NCBI GenBank assembly: GCA_025355995.1
Contig: JANXYQ010000096.1
Span: 1 to 64,000 of the forward strand
From: Spirochaetaceae bacterium
Lineage (GTDB): Bacteria; Spirochaetota; Spirochaetia; Treponematales; Rectinemataceae
DNA: 64,000 bases
Reading direction: 5' to 3'
This document shows positions 25,848-33,917 of this stretch, piece after piece; the first letter of the stretch is position 1; the number at the start of each line of letters is the position of its first letter. The notes under the pieces were generated by a model, which was given only the letters and a program-made list of their open reading frames with translations, ran no database searches and was not told the DNA's origin. A program made the translations under genes and the position numbers.

Positions 25848-26246
25848 ATGGCTAAGAAGACGCAAGTGTTCAAGTGCGATTCCTGCGGCAGCGTAGTCGA
25901 AGTCCTCCGCGGCTCTGATTGCGACCCATCCTGCTGCGGCAAGACGATGGCCGCCCTCGCCGAGAACTCCACCGACGCCGCCAAAGAGAAGCACGTTCCC
26001 GTGATCGAGGCCAAGGGCGACGGGCTCCTCGTGCACGTCGGCTCCGTGGCGCACCCGATGGAGGCGGACCACTTCATCGAATGGATCGAGCTCCTCGTGC
26101 CCGGGGCGGACGGCGAGGTCGCCGCCTCGTATCGCACCTTCCTCAAGCCCGGGGACAAGCCGGAGGCCTTCTTTCCCGTCAAGGCGGCAAAGGCTTGGGC
26201 GCGCGAGCACTGCAACAAGCACGGCCTCTGGAAGGCTCAGCAATAA
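25848..26246 (+). CDS. dfx: Desulfoferrodoxin (2Fe superoxide reductase)
   Basis: A 132-residue protein. The N-terminal desulforedoxin domain binds iron through Cys10, Cys13, Cys29 and Cys30. The C-terminal superoxide reductase domain has the His4Cys1 site: His49, His69, His75, Cys122 and His125 in [19 protein letters not shown] and EHCNKHGLW. It reduces superoxide to peroxide without releasing oxygen and works with rubrerythrin and rubredoxin. ATG 25848 follows GGAGGA, 11 nt after the rubrerythrin stop. Confidence 0.96.
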   Translation: MAKKTQVFKCDSCGSVVEVLRGSDCDPSCCGKTMAALAENSTDAAKEKHVPVIEAKGDGLLVHVGSVAHPMEADHFIEWIELLVPGADGEVAASYRTFLKPGDKPEAFFPVKAAKAWAREHCNKHGLWKAQQ

Positions 26247-26255
26247 GGAGACAGC

Positions 26256-26414
26256 ATGAAGAAGTACGTGTGCGATGTGTGCGGCTACGTTTACGATCCG
26301 GCGATCGGGGATCCCGACGGGAACGTCGCCGCGGGGACGGCCTTCGAGAGCATCCCCGACGATTGGGTTTGCCCGCTCTGCGGCGCCTCAAAGGAAAGCT
26401 TCTCTCCTGCGTAG
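26256..26414 (+). CDS. Rubredoxin
   Basis: A 52-residue FeS4 electron carrier with the invariant pairs [10 protein letters not shown] (Cys6, Cys9) and WVCPLCG (Cys39, Cys42), at canonical length. It is shorter than 60 codons. AAGGAG precedes ATG 26256, 9 nt after the desulfoferrodoxin stop. It is the expected reductant of both upstream enzymes, so the three genes form one oxygen and peroxide defence operon. Confidence 0.96.
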   Translation: MKKYVCDVCGYVYDPAIGDPDGNVAAGTAFESIPDDWVCPLCGASKESFSPA

Positions 26415-26474
26415 CCCTAATGGGCCGCCCATCGCCTGGTGGACGGCCCTCCCCACTCGACCCAACGGAGCGTA

Positions 26475-26774
26475 ATGATGCTATCCCGCGAAGATTTCGT
26501 TTTTACCATCGGCTACGACGGGGCCTCGGCGATCGTCGACGGCAGGGCCAAGAAGCAGTACGGGAAGCTCTCGACCATGGAGCTCGCCGAAGAGGGGCTC
26601 TACAGGTCGGCTTTCGCCTCGGCCTTTTACGAGATGAAGAAGGACGAGGGCCCGATGAAGGAATTCATCCGATTCTTCAACTCCAAGGCGGGGACTTCCT
26701 ATACGAAGGCCGAGGAGCTCCAGCGGCTATTCGGCGTCAACCTCGAGGAAGTGTCCAGGGCCATCGTCCTCTAG
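26475..26774 (+). CDS. 99-residue hypothetical cytoplasmic protein
   Basis: A soluble mixed alpha/beta protein with a FTIGYDGASAIVDGRAKKQYG N-terminal half and a helical C-terminus with KAGTSYTKAEELQRLFGV. I recognise no family. GGAG lies upstream of two adjacent ATGs (26475, 26478). It follows the rubredoxin gene by 60 nt in the same direction and could be a fourth member of the oxygen-defence operon. It is convergent with rlmI; the 53-nt gap has small hairpins (for example CTAGCG/CGCTAG at 26771-26785). Confidence 0.65.
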   Translation: MMLSREDFVFTIGYDGASAIVDGRAKKQYGKLSTMELAEEGLYRSAFASAFYEMKKDEGPMKEFIRFFNSKAGTSYTKAEELQRLFGVNLEEVSRAIVL

Positions 26775-26827
26775 CGCTTCGCTAGCCGCAGGCATAGCGA
26801 GCGCAGCGAGCATTTGAGCTCTTTATC

Positions 26828-28048
26828 CTACATGGCTTCCGCGATCGTGCATTTCAGGTATCTCGACTCCCCGTAGCCCGAGACTATGGGGTGGTCGAGG
26901 TCCTGCGTCCTCTCCTCTATTATCCTTATCCGCCGGCCGGAGTCCTCGGCCGCCTCCTCGAGCATCCCCGCGAAGAGCTCGCTCCCGAACCAATGCGAGC
27001 AGGAGCAGGTGACGAGGACCCCGCCGCTCTCGAGCAGCTTGAGCGCGCGGAGGTTCAGCTCCTTGTAGCCGCGCTTGGCGCCGTCCACCGACGCGCGGTT
27101 CTTCGCGAAGGCCGGAGGATCGAGTATGACGAGGCCGAATTTCCTTCGATCGCGCTCGAGCGCGTGCAGCAGGTCGAAGGCGTTGGCCTCGCGCGCCTCC
27201 ACGAGCGGGGAGAGTCCGTTGCGCGCCGCGTTCGCCGTCAGCGAGGCGATGGCGTCGGCCGAGGAGTCTACCGCGAGGACGCTCGCGGCGCCCGCCGCCG
27301 CGCAGGCGAGGCCGAAGCCGCCCGCGTTGCAGAATGCGTCGATGACGCTCCTGCCCTTTGCGAATTTGGCCGCTGCGGCGCGGTTGGAGCGCTGATCCAG
27401 GAACCAGCCCGTCTTCTGCCCGCCGAGCATGTCGACGCCGAAGGTGAGGGCGTTCTCCTCGATGAGGACGCTCCGGGGCACGCTCCCCGAGAGCACGCCC
27501 ACCGAGGACTCGAGGCCCTCGAGCGCTCGCACTGGCGCGTCGCTGCGCTCCGCGACTCCGTCGGCGGGGAATACCCGCTCGAGCGCTTTCAATATCGCGC
27601 CCTTGCGGGCGTCCATCCCGAGGCTCAGGAATTGCGCGGATAGCCACCTGCCGCGATCCGCAGCGGCGGGAGAGTCCTCGGAACGGCCGACGAAGGAGTC
27701 CACGATCAGCCCGGGCAGGCCGTCGGCCTCGCCGAAGACCAGGCGTAGGCTCATGCGTTCGGGGTCGAAGAAGCGCTTGCGCCACTCCAGGGATCGGCCG
27801 ATGGCCTCGGCGAAGAAGTCCTCGTCCGCGGCCCGCGGGATCCGCGAGTAGATGCGGGCGCGGATCTTGGATTTGGGGTTGAAGAATGCCGAGCCGAGGG
27901 ATCGGCGACGCGAGTCGAGGATCTCGACCTCCGCGCCCGGCGCGGGGTCGCCCTCGGATCCGGCTATCTCGTTATCGTATACCCAGGGATGTCCGGCGCG
28001 GATCCGCGTCTCTTCCCTCGGCCTAAGTATCAATCTGGCTCTTTCCAT
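26828..28048 (-). CDS. rlmI: RlmI-like 23S rRNA (cytosine-C5) methyltransferase
   Basis: A 406-residue protein of the COG1092 family. It has an N-terminal PUA domain (about 1-75, with GHPWVYDNEI), a central EEHEE-type region, and a C-terminal SAM-dependent domain with VIDAFCNAGGFGLACA near 236 and LDPPAFAKN near 302. It methylates 23S rRNA (C1962 in E. coli). There is no ribosome binding site before ATG 28048. The -10 of a TTGCCC/TAGTCT promoter ends 6 nt before it, so the mRNA is probably leaderless. RlmI versus a close paralogue of the same COG cannot be settled from motifs alone. Confidence 0.88.
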   Translation of the reverse strand: MERARLILRPREETRIRAGHPWVYDNEIAGSEGDPAPGAEVEILDSRRRSLGSAFFNPKSKIRARIYSRIPRAADEDFFAEAIGRSLEWRKRFFDPERMSLRLVFGEADGLPGLIVDSFVGRSEDSPAAADRGRWLSAQFLSLGMDARKGAILKALERVFPADGVAERSDAPVRALEGLESSVGVLSGSVPRSVLIEENALTFGVDMLGGQKTGWFLDQRSNRAAAAKFAKGRSVIDAFCNAGGFGLACAAAGAASVLAVDSSADAIASLTANAARNGLSPLVEAREANAFDLLHALERDRRKFGLVILDPPAFAKNRASVDGAKRGYKELNLRALKLLESGGVLVTCSCSHWFGSELFAGMLEEAAEDSGRRIRIIEERTQDLDHPIVSGYGESRYLKCTIAEAM

Positions 28049-28054
28049 GCATCG

Positions 28055-28084
28055 AGACTACACGCGATGGGATAGTGGGGGCAA
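28055..28084 (-). promoter_or_regulatory. Leaderless-type promoter of rlmI
   Basis: On the minus strand the -35 is TTGCCC (28079-28084), the spacer 18 nt and the -10 TAGTCT (28055-28060), followed by 6 nt and the ATG. There is no Shine-Dalgarno sequence. Confidence 0.55.
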
Positions 28085-28094
28085 GGGACACTTG

Positions 28095-28123
28095 TTGCCT
28101 CGCGAAGTGTTACACCATATATT
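28095..28123 (+). promoter_or_regulatory. Promoter of the DUF2807 gene
   Basis: The -35 is TTGCCT (28095-28100), the spacer 17 nt and the -10 TATATT (28118-28123). It directs a leader of about 87 nt that ends in AGGAGGAAATAAA before ATG 28217. It is divergent from the rlmI promoter. Confidence 0.6.
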
Positions 28124-28216
28124 ATACGCGAAACGGCCGATCGGCTTCGGTATCCGGGACTCGCGGCGTCATGCCGGTGCCCGGAACCGCCCGGGCCGGT
28201 TTCAGGAGGAAATAAA

Positions 28217-28978
28217 ATGCGCGCTCTCATCGCAACCGCCATGCTGGCCCTCGCCGCCCTCGGAGCTTCCGCGGATATCGTCTCTGGAAACGGCAAGATC
28301 GAATCCGACCGGCGCTCCCTGCCCGCCTTCTCGTCGATCAGCGTCGGAGGCTCGGGAACGCTACGCGTACACCGCGGCGGGCAGAGGGTCGAGATCACGG
28401 CCGATTCCAATATCCTTCCGTATATTACGACTACCGTGTCCGGGAACGAACTCAAGATAGGCTTCAAGCCCTTCACGAGCATCATGATCGCGACGAAGCT
28501 GCAATTCGACGTCACCCTGCCGGAGCTCGCGGCCGTTCGCGTGGCGGGATCGGGGGACGCCTACGTGGACGCCTTCAAGGGCTCCGCCTTCGAGGGCAGC
28601 GTCTCGGGCTCGGGCGGGATCAAGGCCGAGCTGGAGTACGGGAGCGTGTCCCTCAGCTGTTCGGGCTCGGGCGGCTTCGACGCGACCGTGAAGGCGGGCA
28701 GCCTCGCCCTGCGCTGCACGGGCTCGGGCGGCGCCTATCTCAAGGGCTCGGCCGATAGGCTGGACGCCACCATCTCGGGCTCGGGCACCCTCGGCGCCCG
28801 TGCCTTCGCTGCCCAGGAGGCTCGGATCGTCATCAGCGGCTCGGGCGAGGCGGAGCTCAGGGCGGCCAGGAGCCTCGACGCGGTCCTGAGCGGATCGGGC
28901 TCCGTGAGGTACTGGGGAAGCCCCGCGCTGACCCGGCGGGTGAACGGGTCCGGAAGGGTGAGCAAGGCGGGCGACTGA
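28217..28978 (+). CDS. Exported DUF2807 (GIN-domain) beta-helix protein
   Basis: A 253-residue protein with a signal peptide (MRALIATAMLALAALGASA). It is built of short beta-helix-like repeats around the recurring turn GSG/SGSG, at least nine times from residue 48 onward (VGGSGTLRV, VAGSGDAYV, VSGSGGIKA, CSGSGGFDA, CTGSGGAYL, ISGSGTLGA and so on). This is the DUF2807 head domain, known as an auto-transporter adhesin-like or envelope-stress-linked module. The strong ribosome binding site and dedicated promoter make it monocistronic, ending in a good terminator. Its function is unproven; a periplasmic or surface location is likely. Confidence 0.9.
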   Translation: MRALIATAMLALAALGASADIVSGNGKIESDRRSLPAFSSISVGGSGTLRVHRGGQRVEITADSNILPYITTTVSGNELKIGFKPFTSIMIATKLQFDVTLPELAAVRVAGSGDAYVDAFKGSAFEGSVSGSGGIKAELEYGSVSLSCSGSGGFDATVKAGSLALRCTGSGGAYLKGSADRLDATISGSGTLGARAFAAQEARIVISGSGEAELRAARSLDAVLSGSGSVRYWGSPALTRRVNGSGRVSKAGD

Positions 28979-29000
28979 GGGACCTCGCCGGCGAGGACGC

Positions 29001-29039
29001 GTCCCGGAGGCCGAATCGGCTTTCGGGACGTTACTTTTC
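29001..29039 (+). terminator. Intrinsic terminator after the DUF2807 gene
   Basis: A 13-bp stem (arms beginning GTCCCG at 29001 and ending CGGGAC at 29029, with two G-U pairs) has an AAT loop and is followed by TTACTTTT. The rest of the gap to 29225 holds only the AAGGAGGGACT ribosome binding site of the next gene. Confidence 0.75.
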
Positions 29040-29225
29040 CCGCGGTACCGCGTACTATCCTCGAAGGGCGATATACCGAGGTCTTCGATGGTAGGGCGAC
29101 ATGCTTCGAAAGTCGCCGCTTCGAAGGAAGGCTCGGTGAGTGGCCTTCATCGCGACGCTCCCGTTGGTCGTGTCGCTTTATTAATGATGGCCACTATCCT
29201 ACGTGGAGATAGAGAAGGAGGGACT

Positions 29226-31121
29226 ATGCGTGGTTCGCGCGACGGTTATCGAGGCAGGGCTGGACGATTCCTGGCGTGGGCTCTCTGCCTAGCCGCTAGT
29301 GTCGCGATCCTCGCGGCCTGCGCCGGCGCCCCGAAGGACCGCGCCGCCACTCCGGGCGCCTCTTCCGCCCCGAGCTCCGGAGGCGCGAAGGCTTCCGCGC
29401 CGCTTTCCAAGCCCCTTACCGCTGCCGCCCCGGCTCCCGTCTCTCCGTCGACCGAGGCGAAGGCGAGGGAGGAGGCGGCGGATTCGCCCAAGGATAAGGC
29501 CTCGGGCGTCCGCGCGGATGCCGTCGAGATGGCCAAACCCGGGTTCGAGCCAGCCGAGTCCTCGGCCTCCGCCCCGCGAGCCCCTTCCCAGTCCGGCCTC
29601 AAGGCGGGATATTCCGACGACAACGATCAGTTTAATTACTTCGTCAAGTTCCTCGATCAGTACAAGGAGGTCCCCCACTACGAGCTCGCCATCGGGGAGC
29701 GCATAGTGGTCAAGGTCCTCGACTCGGCCGGGCGCGGCGTCGCCAACGCCGACGTGGAGGTCAAGCTGGCCGGGAAGGCAGTCGTGTCGGGCAAGACTTA
29801 CGCCGACGGCAGCTTCTACCTCTATCCCCTCGAGCTGGGAAGGCCCGACGCCTCGGACTATCTCGTCGAGGCGAAGTCGAGGGGCGGCTCGGCCTCCGCC
29901 GACGTGCCGCGCTCGGGCCCGCGGGCGGTGACGATGGTCATCGGCGCGGCCCGCGCCGTGCCCGCGCCCCTGCCGGTCGACGTGCTATTCGTACTGGATA
30001 CGACGGGGTCGATGGGCGAGGAGATCGAGCGGCTGAGGTCCACGATCGAGATCATCAGCGCGAACATCACCGCCCTCAAGCCCAAGCCGGCGCTGCGCTT
30101 CGGGATGGTCCTCTATAAGGACAAGGACGACGAGTACGACACGCAGATCGTGCCCTTCACCGCGGACCTCGCGAAGTTCCAGAAGGCCCTGGACGAGGCG
30201 AGCGCCGACGGCGGCGGCGACGATCCCGAGGATCTCCAGTCCGCGTTGCGCGACGCCATTACGGGCATGAAGTGGAATGCGGACGGCATCAGGATGGGAT
30301 TCATCGTCACCGACGCCCAGCCCCACCTGGACTACGGCCAGGAATACACCTACGCGAAGGCGGCGAGGGAGGCCAAGGCAAAGGCTATCAAGCTCTTCTC
30401 GATCGGCGCCGGGGGCCTCCCCCTCGAGGGCGAATACCCCTTGAGGCAGGTAGCCCAGTATACGCAGGGCAAGTACATCTTCCTCACCTACGGCGAGAAG
30501 GGCGAGGCGGAGGGGGGGAAGGAGGGCTCGGTCTCCCACCATACGGGCTCGAACTTCGCGACCGACAAGCTCGAGGCCATCATCATCAAATTCGTGCGGG
30601 AGGAGATCGCGAGGCAGTCCGATAAGCCGCTCGAGGCCGACCAGGCCTACAGCGACGCCCGCAAGATCGCCGACGAGACCCGCGAGGAGACCCTGTCGAA
30701 GCTCTTCTCCCAGGCCCTGCAAGACCTCTCGGACTACTCGAGCCTGAGGCTCCCGCCGGACGCGCGGCTCGCGGTCATGCCCCTGGTCGCCGCGGAGGCC
30801 TCAGCCGAGGGCACGGCCGCCCAGGCGGAGTACTTCGGCTCCCAGCTCGGCTTGGCGGCCGCCAAGGCGAAGCTCTTCACGATAGTCGAGCGGGGCAACC
30901 TGCAGGCCATCCTGGGCGAGCTCGAGCTCCAGCTCTCCGGCCTCGCCGACGAGGGCGCCGCCGCGAAGGCGGGCAAGCTGCTCGGCGCGGACTTCCTGGT
31001 GACCGGCACGGTGTTCCGCGGGTCGGAGCGCTATGAGCTCTTCCTGAAGCTGGTGCGCGTCGAGACGGCCGAGGTGCTGGCGGCCACTAAGGCGCGGCTC
31101 GACCTGAATCTGGGCCTGTAG
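29226..31121 (+). CDS. vWA domain lipoprotein with C-terminal FlgO/CsgG-type domain
   Basis: A 631-residue protein. It has a lipoprotein signal (basic start, hydrophobic stretch, lipobox ILAAC), a long Ala/Pro/Ser-rich linker (about 35-130), a beta-sandwich segment (RIVVKVLDSAGRGVANADV near 160), and a vWA domain from about 252 with the MIDAS start LFVLDTTGSMGEE. At the C-terminus (about 510-631) is a FlgO/CsgG N-terminal-like domain: RLAVMPLVA, IVERGNLQAIL, GKLLGADFLVTGTV. Such domains assemble on the periplasmic side of the outer membrane. ATG 29226 was chosen over the upstream in-frame start because of AAGGAGGGACT. Pairing vWA with CsgG-like is unusual. Confidence 0.85.
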   Translation: MRGSRDGYRGRAGRFLAWALCLAASVAILAACAGAPKDRAATPGASSAPSSGGAKASAPLSKPLTAAAPAPVSPSTEAKAREEAADSPKDKASGVRADAVEMAKPGFEPAESSASAPRAPSQSGLKAGYSDDNDQFNYFVKFLDQYKEVPHYELAIGERIVVKVLDSAGRGVANADVEVKLAGKAVVSGKTYADGSFYLYPLELGRPDASDYLVEAKSRGGSASADVPRSGPRAVTMVIGAARAVPAPLPVDVLFVLDTTGSMGEEIERLRSTIEIISANITALKPKPALRFGMVLYKDKDDEYDTQIVPFTADLAKFQKALDEASADGGGDDPEDLQSALRDAITGMKWNADGIRMGFIVTDAQPHLDYGQEYTYAKAAREAKAKAIKLFSIGAGGLPLEGEYPLRQVAQYTQGKYIFLTYGEKGEAEGGKEGSVSHHTGSNFATDKLEAIIIKFVREEIARQSDKPLEADQAYSDARKIADETREETLSKLFSQALQDLSDYSSLRLPPDARLAVMPLVAAEASAEGTAAQAEYFGSQLGLAAAKAKLFTIVERGNLQAILGELELQLSGLADEGAAAKAGKLLGADFLVTGTVFRGSERYELFLKLVRVETAEVLAATKARLDLNLGL

Positions 31122-31130
31122 GCGGGAACG

Positions 31131-32063
31131 CTACAGCGAGAGCTCCCAGGTCTCGGCCGCGCTGCCGTCCGAGAACATCGGGTCGGGAGCGCTCGAGACG
31201 AGGGCGAAGCCGGCGGCCGCGTATATGCCCCGCGCGGCTTCGAGCGCGCTGTTCGTCCACAGCGCCAGCCTTCGATAGCCGGCGCCTCGAGCGAAGCGGA
31301 CGCACTCGTCGACGAGGCGCCTGCCGAGGCCGAAGCCGCGCGCGCTCGGCTCGAGGATGAGGAGCCTGAGCTTGGCCGTCGACTCGTCGACCTTGACGAG
31401 GAAGATCGAGCCGACGGGGACGCCGTCGAGATCCGCGATCCAGCAGCGCTCCTTCGCGGGGTTTCTGCTCGAGGCGAAGTCCGCGACGATGCGCGCGACG
31501 AGGGCCTCGAAGTCGGGACCGTAACCGTATTCGCGCGCGTAGATCTCGCCATGGGCCCGCAGCACCCAGCCATAATCGCCCGGGCGCGGCTCGCGTATGA
31601 CGAATGCAGGGGCCGATTCGCCGGGGAGCCTGCCTTCAAGCAGCGACTCGACGCGGGCCATGGCCTCGATGAGGCTTCGCTGGCCGGACTCGTCGAGCCC
31701 GCCGAGAGTCCTCGCGGCATCGAGCCGCGATCGCTGGTCGAGTTCGGCGAAGCGCTTTCTGCCCTTGGGTTCGAGGACCAGGGTTTTCCTCCGGCCATCG
31801 CCATCGGACCTTTGCCTGGAAAGGAGTCCTTCCTTCTCGAACTTCCTGAGCATGCGGCTGAGATACCCCGGGTCCAGGCCCAGAGTGGCGCAGAGCTCGG
31901 CCGCGCCGTCGGTTCCCATGGCAATCTCGAACAGCACCCGTGCCTCGGCGAGGGAATAGCCGCTTCCGAGGAGGCCTTCATCGAGGGCCCCTATTTTCTT
32001 GGTATAGAAGCGATTAAACCTTCGATAGGCAGCGACGCGCCTTACTGCCTGTTGTTCGCTCAT
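31131..32063 (-). CDS. MarR-family regulator fused to GNAT acetyltransferase
   Basis: A 310-residue fusion. Residues 1-150 are a MarR-type winged helix (YSLAEARVLFEIA, LGLDPGYLSRMLRKFEKEGLL, DGRRKTLVL wing). Residues 160-310 are a GNAT domain (IREPRPGDYGWVL ... RGFGLGRRLVDECVRFAR with the acetyl-CoA loop, then YAAAGF). This known bifunctional family may link DNA binding with acyl-CoA-dependent modification; its substrate is unknown. ATG 32063 follows the -10 by 7 nt with no ribosome binding site. A perfect palindrome over the -35 suggests autorepression. It is convergent with the vWA gene. Confidence 0.88.
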   Translation of the reverse strand: MSEQQAVRRVAAYRRFNRFYTKKIGALDEGLLGSGYSLAEARVLFEIAMGTDGAAELCATLGLDPGYLSRMLRKFEKEGLLSRQRSDGDGRRKTLVLEPKGRKRFAELDQRSRLDAARTLGGLDESGQRSLIEAMARVESLLEGRLPGESAPAFVIREPRPGDYGWVLRAHGEIYAREYGYGPDFEALVARIVADFASSRNPAKERCWIADLDGVPVGSIFLVKVDESTAKLRLLILEPSARGFGLGRRLVDECVRFARGAGYRRLALWTNSALEAARGIYAAAGFALVSSAPDPMFSDGSAAETWELSL

Positions 32064-32070
32064 AGTTGAT

Positions 32071-32102
32071 ATAATCATATGTATAGTTGATTATGTCAAC
32101 TA
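32071..32102 (-). promoter_or_regulatory. Promoter and operator of the MarR-GNAT gene
   Basis: On the minus strand the -35 is TTGACA (32094-32099), the spacer 17 nt and the -10 GATTAT (32071-32076), with 7 nt to the ATG. A 7-bp perfect inverted repeat TAGTTGA (32084-32090) / TCAACTA (32096-32102) covers the -35. A further TAGTTGA-like half-site (AGTTGAT at 32064-32070) lies over the start. The region 32103-32295 beyond has no gene I can support. Confidence 0.65.
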
Positions 32103-32295
32103 ATAATACAAGACCATCGCATAGTCCTCGCAACCATCGCACGTAGGAAAAACCGCCAAGGTACGCGAAGGAACGCTAAAAAACGAACGGGGAAGGTGCT
32201 GGACTTAGCGAACCCTAACGCACATTGGCGGCTTTCCTCGACCTCGGCTCCGCGTCGTCCGCTCGCCGCCAGAAGCGGGGACCTGGCAGAAAGCC

Positions 32296-32700
32296 TTAGA
32301 GGGATCTGCTGCCGACTATCCAAATAGAGACGAGTATCACCGAGTTCGACGCGAGGTTGTAAAACCAGGTCACGGCGTTCGGCTTGAAGAAGGAATCGTT
32401 GAGGAAGAGGTTGAGCACCATGTAGAGGGCCCAAAGCACGAAGAGGGCGATGACGAAGATCTTGCTGAGGTCCGCGGATACGGAGACGAATAGACCGAGC
32501 ACGAAGATGACTCCCATCACCAGCTCGACGACGGCCATCACGACCCTGAGGGTATCGTCCCTACCGAGGAAGCGGGCGACCCTGCTGAGGCCGGAATCGT
32601 AGCCGCCGAGGCCCATGATGCCGAGCATGAGGAAGAACACGCCGAGGCTGAGCTGGAGGAAGAAGACAGGGAGGGTCAGGGATCCTACTTTCTTTGTCAT
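32296..32700 (-). CDS. Small four-helix membrane protein
   Basis: A 134-residue protein with four hydrophobic segments (about 10-30, 50-72, 78-98 and 112-131). The plan resembles DoxX-like small membrane proteins, but there is no decisive motif. AAGGAGA lies at a good distance before ATG 32700. It has no close same-strand neighbour and is probably monocistronic. Its function is unknown. Confidence 0.7.
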   Translation of the reverse strand: MTKKVGSLTLPVFFLQLSLGVFFLMLGIMGLGGYDSGLSRVARFLGRDDTLRVVMAVVELVMGVIFVLGLFVSVSADLSKIFVIALFVLWALYMVLNLFLNDSFFKPNAVTWFYNLASNSVILVSIWIVGSRSL

Positions 32701-32806
32701 GCGATCTCCTTGTGGTAATCAGTGTTCCTTAAGCATATCGCTCGCGGGTCCGTCGCGCTAGTCGAGGCCTCGACCCCGGGCCCTCCTTCGGGCTAACCTT
32801 TCCGCC

Positions 32807-33628
32807 ATGAAAGTCGACCTTATTGCCATCGACCTCGACGATACCCTCCTTAGGGCCGACCTCACGATTTCCGCGAGGAACAAGGGCGCCCTCGCCCGGG
32901 CGGCGGCTGCGGGGATCCGCGTCGTGCTAGCCTCCGGTCGCAACCTCCATTCGATGCGCGCCTACGCCGAGGAGCTCGGCCTGGTCGGGCCAGGGGATTA
33001 CATGATCTGCTCCAACGGCGCGGAGATCATCCAGTCAGCGTCCGGCCGCGTCCTCGACGAGCGGCGCCTCGATCCCTCGTTCTGCCGCGAGATCTCCCGG
33101 GAGATCGAGGCCCGCGGCTTTCCCTGGCAGATCTACGAGGAGGGCCTGATCCACGTGAGCGAGCCGAACCCCTGGGCGCTCGAGGACTCCCGGCTCACCG
33201 GCCAGCCGAGCATCCTCGTCGAGGATCGGGAGGCCTTTTTCGCGCTCGGCCTGATAAAATTCGTCGTTCCCGGGGAGCCTGCGCGCCTGTCGAGGCTGGT
33301 CGCGGAGCTCTCGGCCGCCTTCGGGGAGCGGGCGATAGTCCTCACGTCCAAGCCCTATTTCCTCGAGGTCCTGCCGCCCGGGGCGGACAAGGGCTCCGCG
33401 CTGGAGCGCCTCGCCGCGATGCTGGGCCTGACGCTGGGCACCGCGATGGCCGTGGGGGACGCGATGAACGATCTCGGCATGGTTCGCGCCGCCGGCTTCG
33501 GCTGCGCGCCCGCCAACGCCATTCCTGAAGTCAGGGCGGCGGCGCGCTATATTTCTGCGCTGACCAACGAGGAGGACGCGGTGGCCGACCTCGTGGACCG
33601 CGTGGCACTCGGGATTTATTCGGCATGA
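32807..33628 (+). CDS. Cof-type HAD-IIB phosphatase
   Basis: A 273-residue cytoplasmic HAD hydrolase. Motif I is DLDDTLL (9-15), motif II is in VVLASGRN near 39, there is an alpha/beta C2B cap (about 85-190), the motif III Lys is in GADKGSALERL near 195, and motif IV is GDAMNDLGMV near 216. The layout and length match the Cof/YidA family, which dephosphorylates sugar phosphates and similar small molecules. There is no clear ribosome binding site. TAACCT ends 7 nt before the ATG and may be the -10 of another leaderless gene, but the -35 is weak. Confidence 0.9.
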   Translation: MKVDLIAIDLDDTLLRADLTISARNKGALARAAAAGIRVVLASGRNLHSMRAYAEELGLVGPGDYMICSNGAEIIQSASGRVLDERRLDPSFCREISREIEARGFPWQIYEEGLIHVSEPNPWALEDSRLTGQPSILVEDREAFFALGLIKFVVPGEPARLSRLVAELSAAFGERAIVLTSKPYFLEVLPPGADKGSALERLAAMLGLTLGTAMAVGDAMNDLGMVRAAGFGCAPANAIPEVRAAARYISALTNEEDAVADLVDRVALGIYSA

Positions 33629-33727
33629 GCGATTTTCGCTTCCTCTTTTAGCTGCTCTTTCCGATAGTGAGATATAATCGAGTCGGCGCTCGGCGACGCG
33701 AAAATAGAGAACGTTTGGAGGACGGCC

Positions 33728-33916
33728 ATGCCCCAGGACATCTATCAGCTCACGGGTCGGCACTGCTATATCTGCATCCAGTGGGACGGGCATCGGACCT
33801 TCGACCAGGTCAAGAAGTCGGTCAGGGTCGATGCGGCCTCGGAAGGCCGATGCCGCGTCAAGCACGTGGACGTCAAGGGCTCGCATTACTGCGAACTTTT
33901 CTTCCCGCTCAAATAG
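33728..33916 (+). CDS. 62-residue hypothetical protein
   Basis: A small soluble protein with two Cys near the start (RHCYICIQW) and another near the end (HYCELFFPLK). The pattern suggests a compact beta-rich fold, and metal binding is conceivable (three Cys, three His). GGAGG lies 6 nt before ATG 33728, and a perfect TATAAT lies at 33673-33678, so expression is likely. It is convergent with the ABC exporter gene. I do not recognise it. Confidence 0.65.
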   Translation: MPQDIYQLTGRHCYICIQWDGHRTFDQVKKSVRVDAASEGRCRVKHVDVKGSHYCELFFPLK

Positions 33917-33917
33917 G

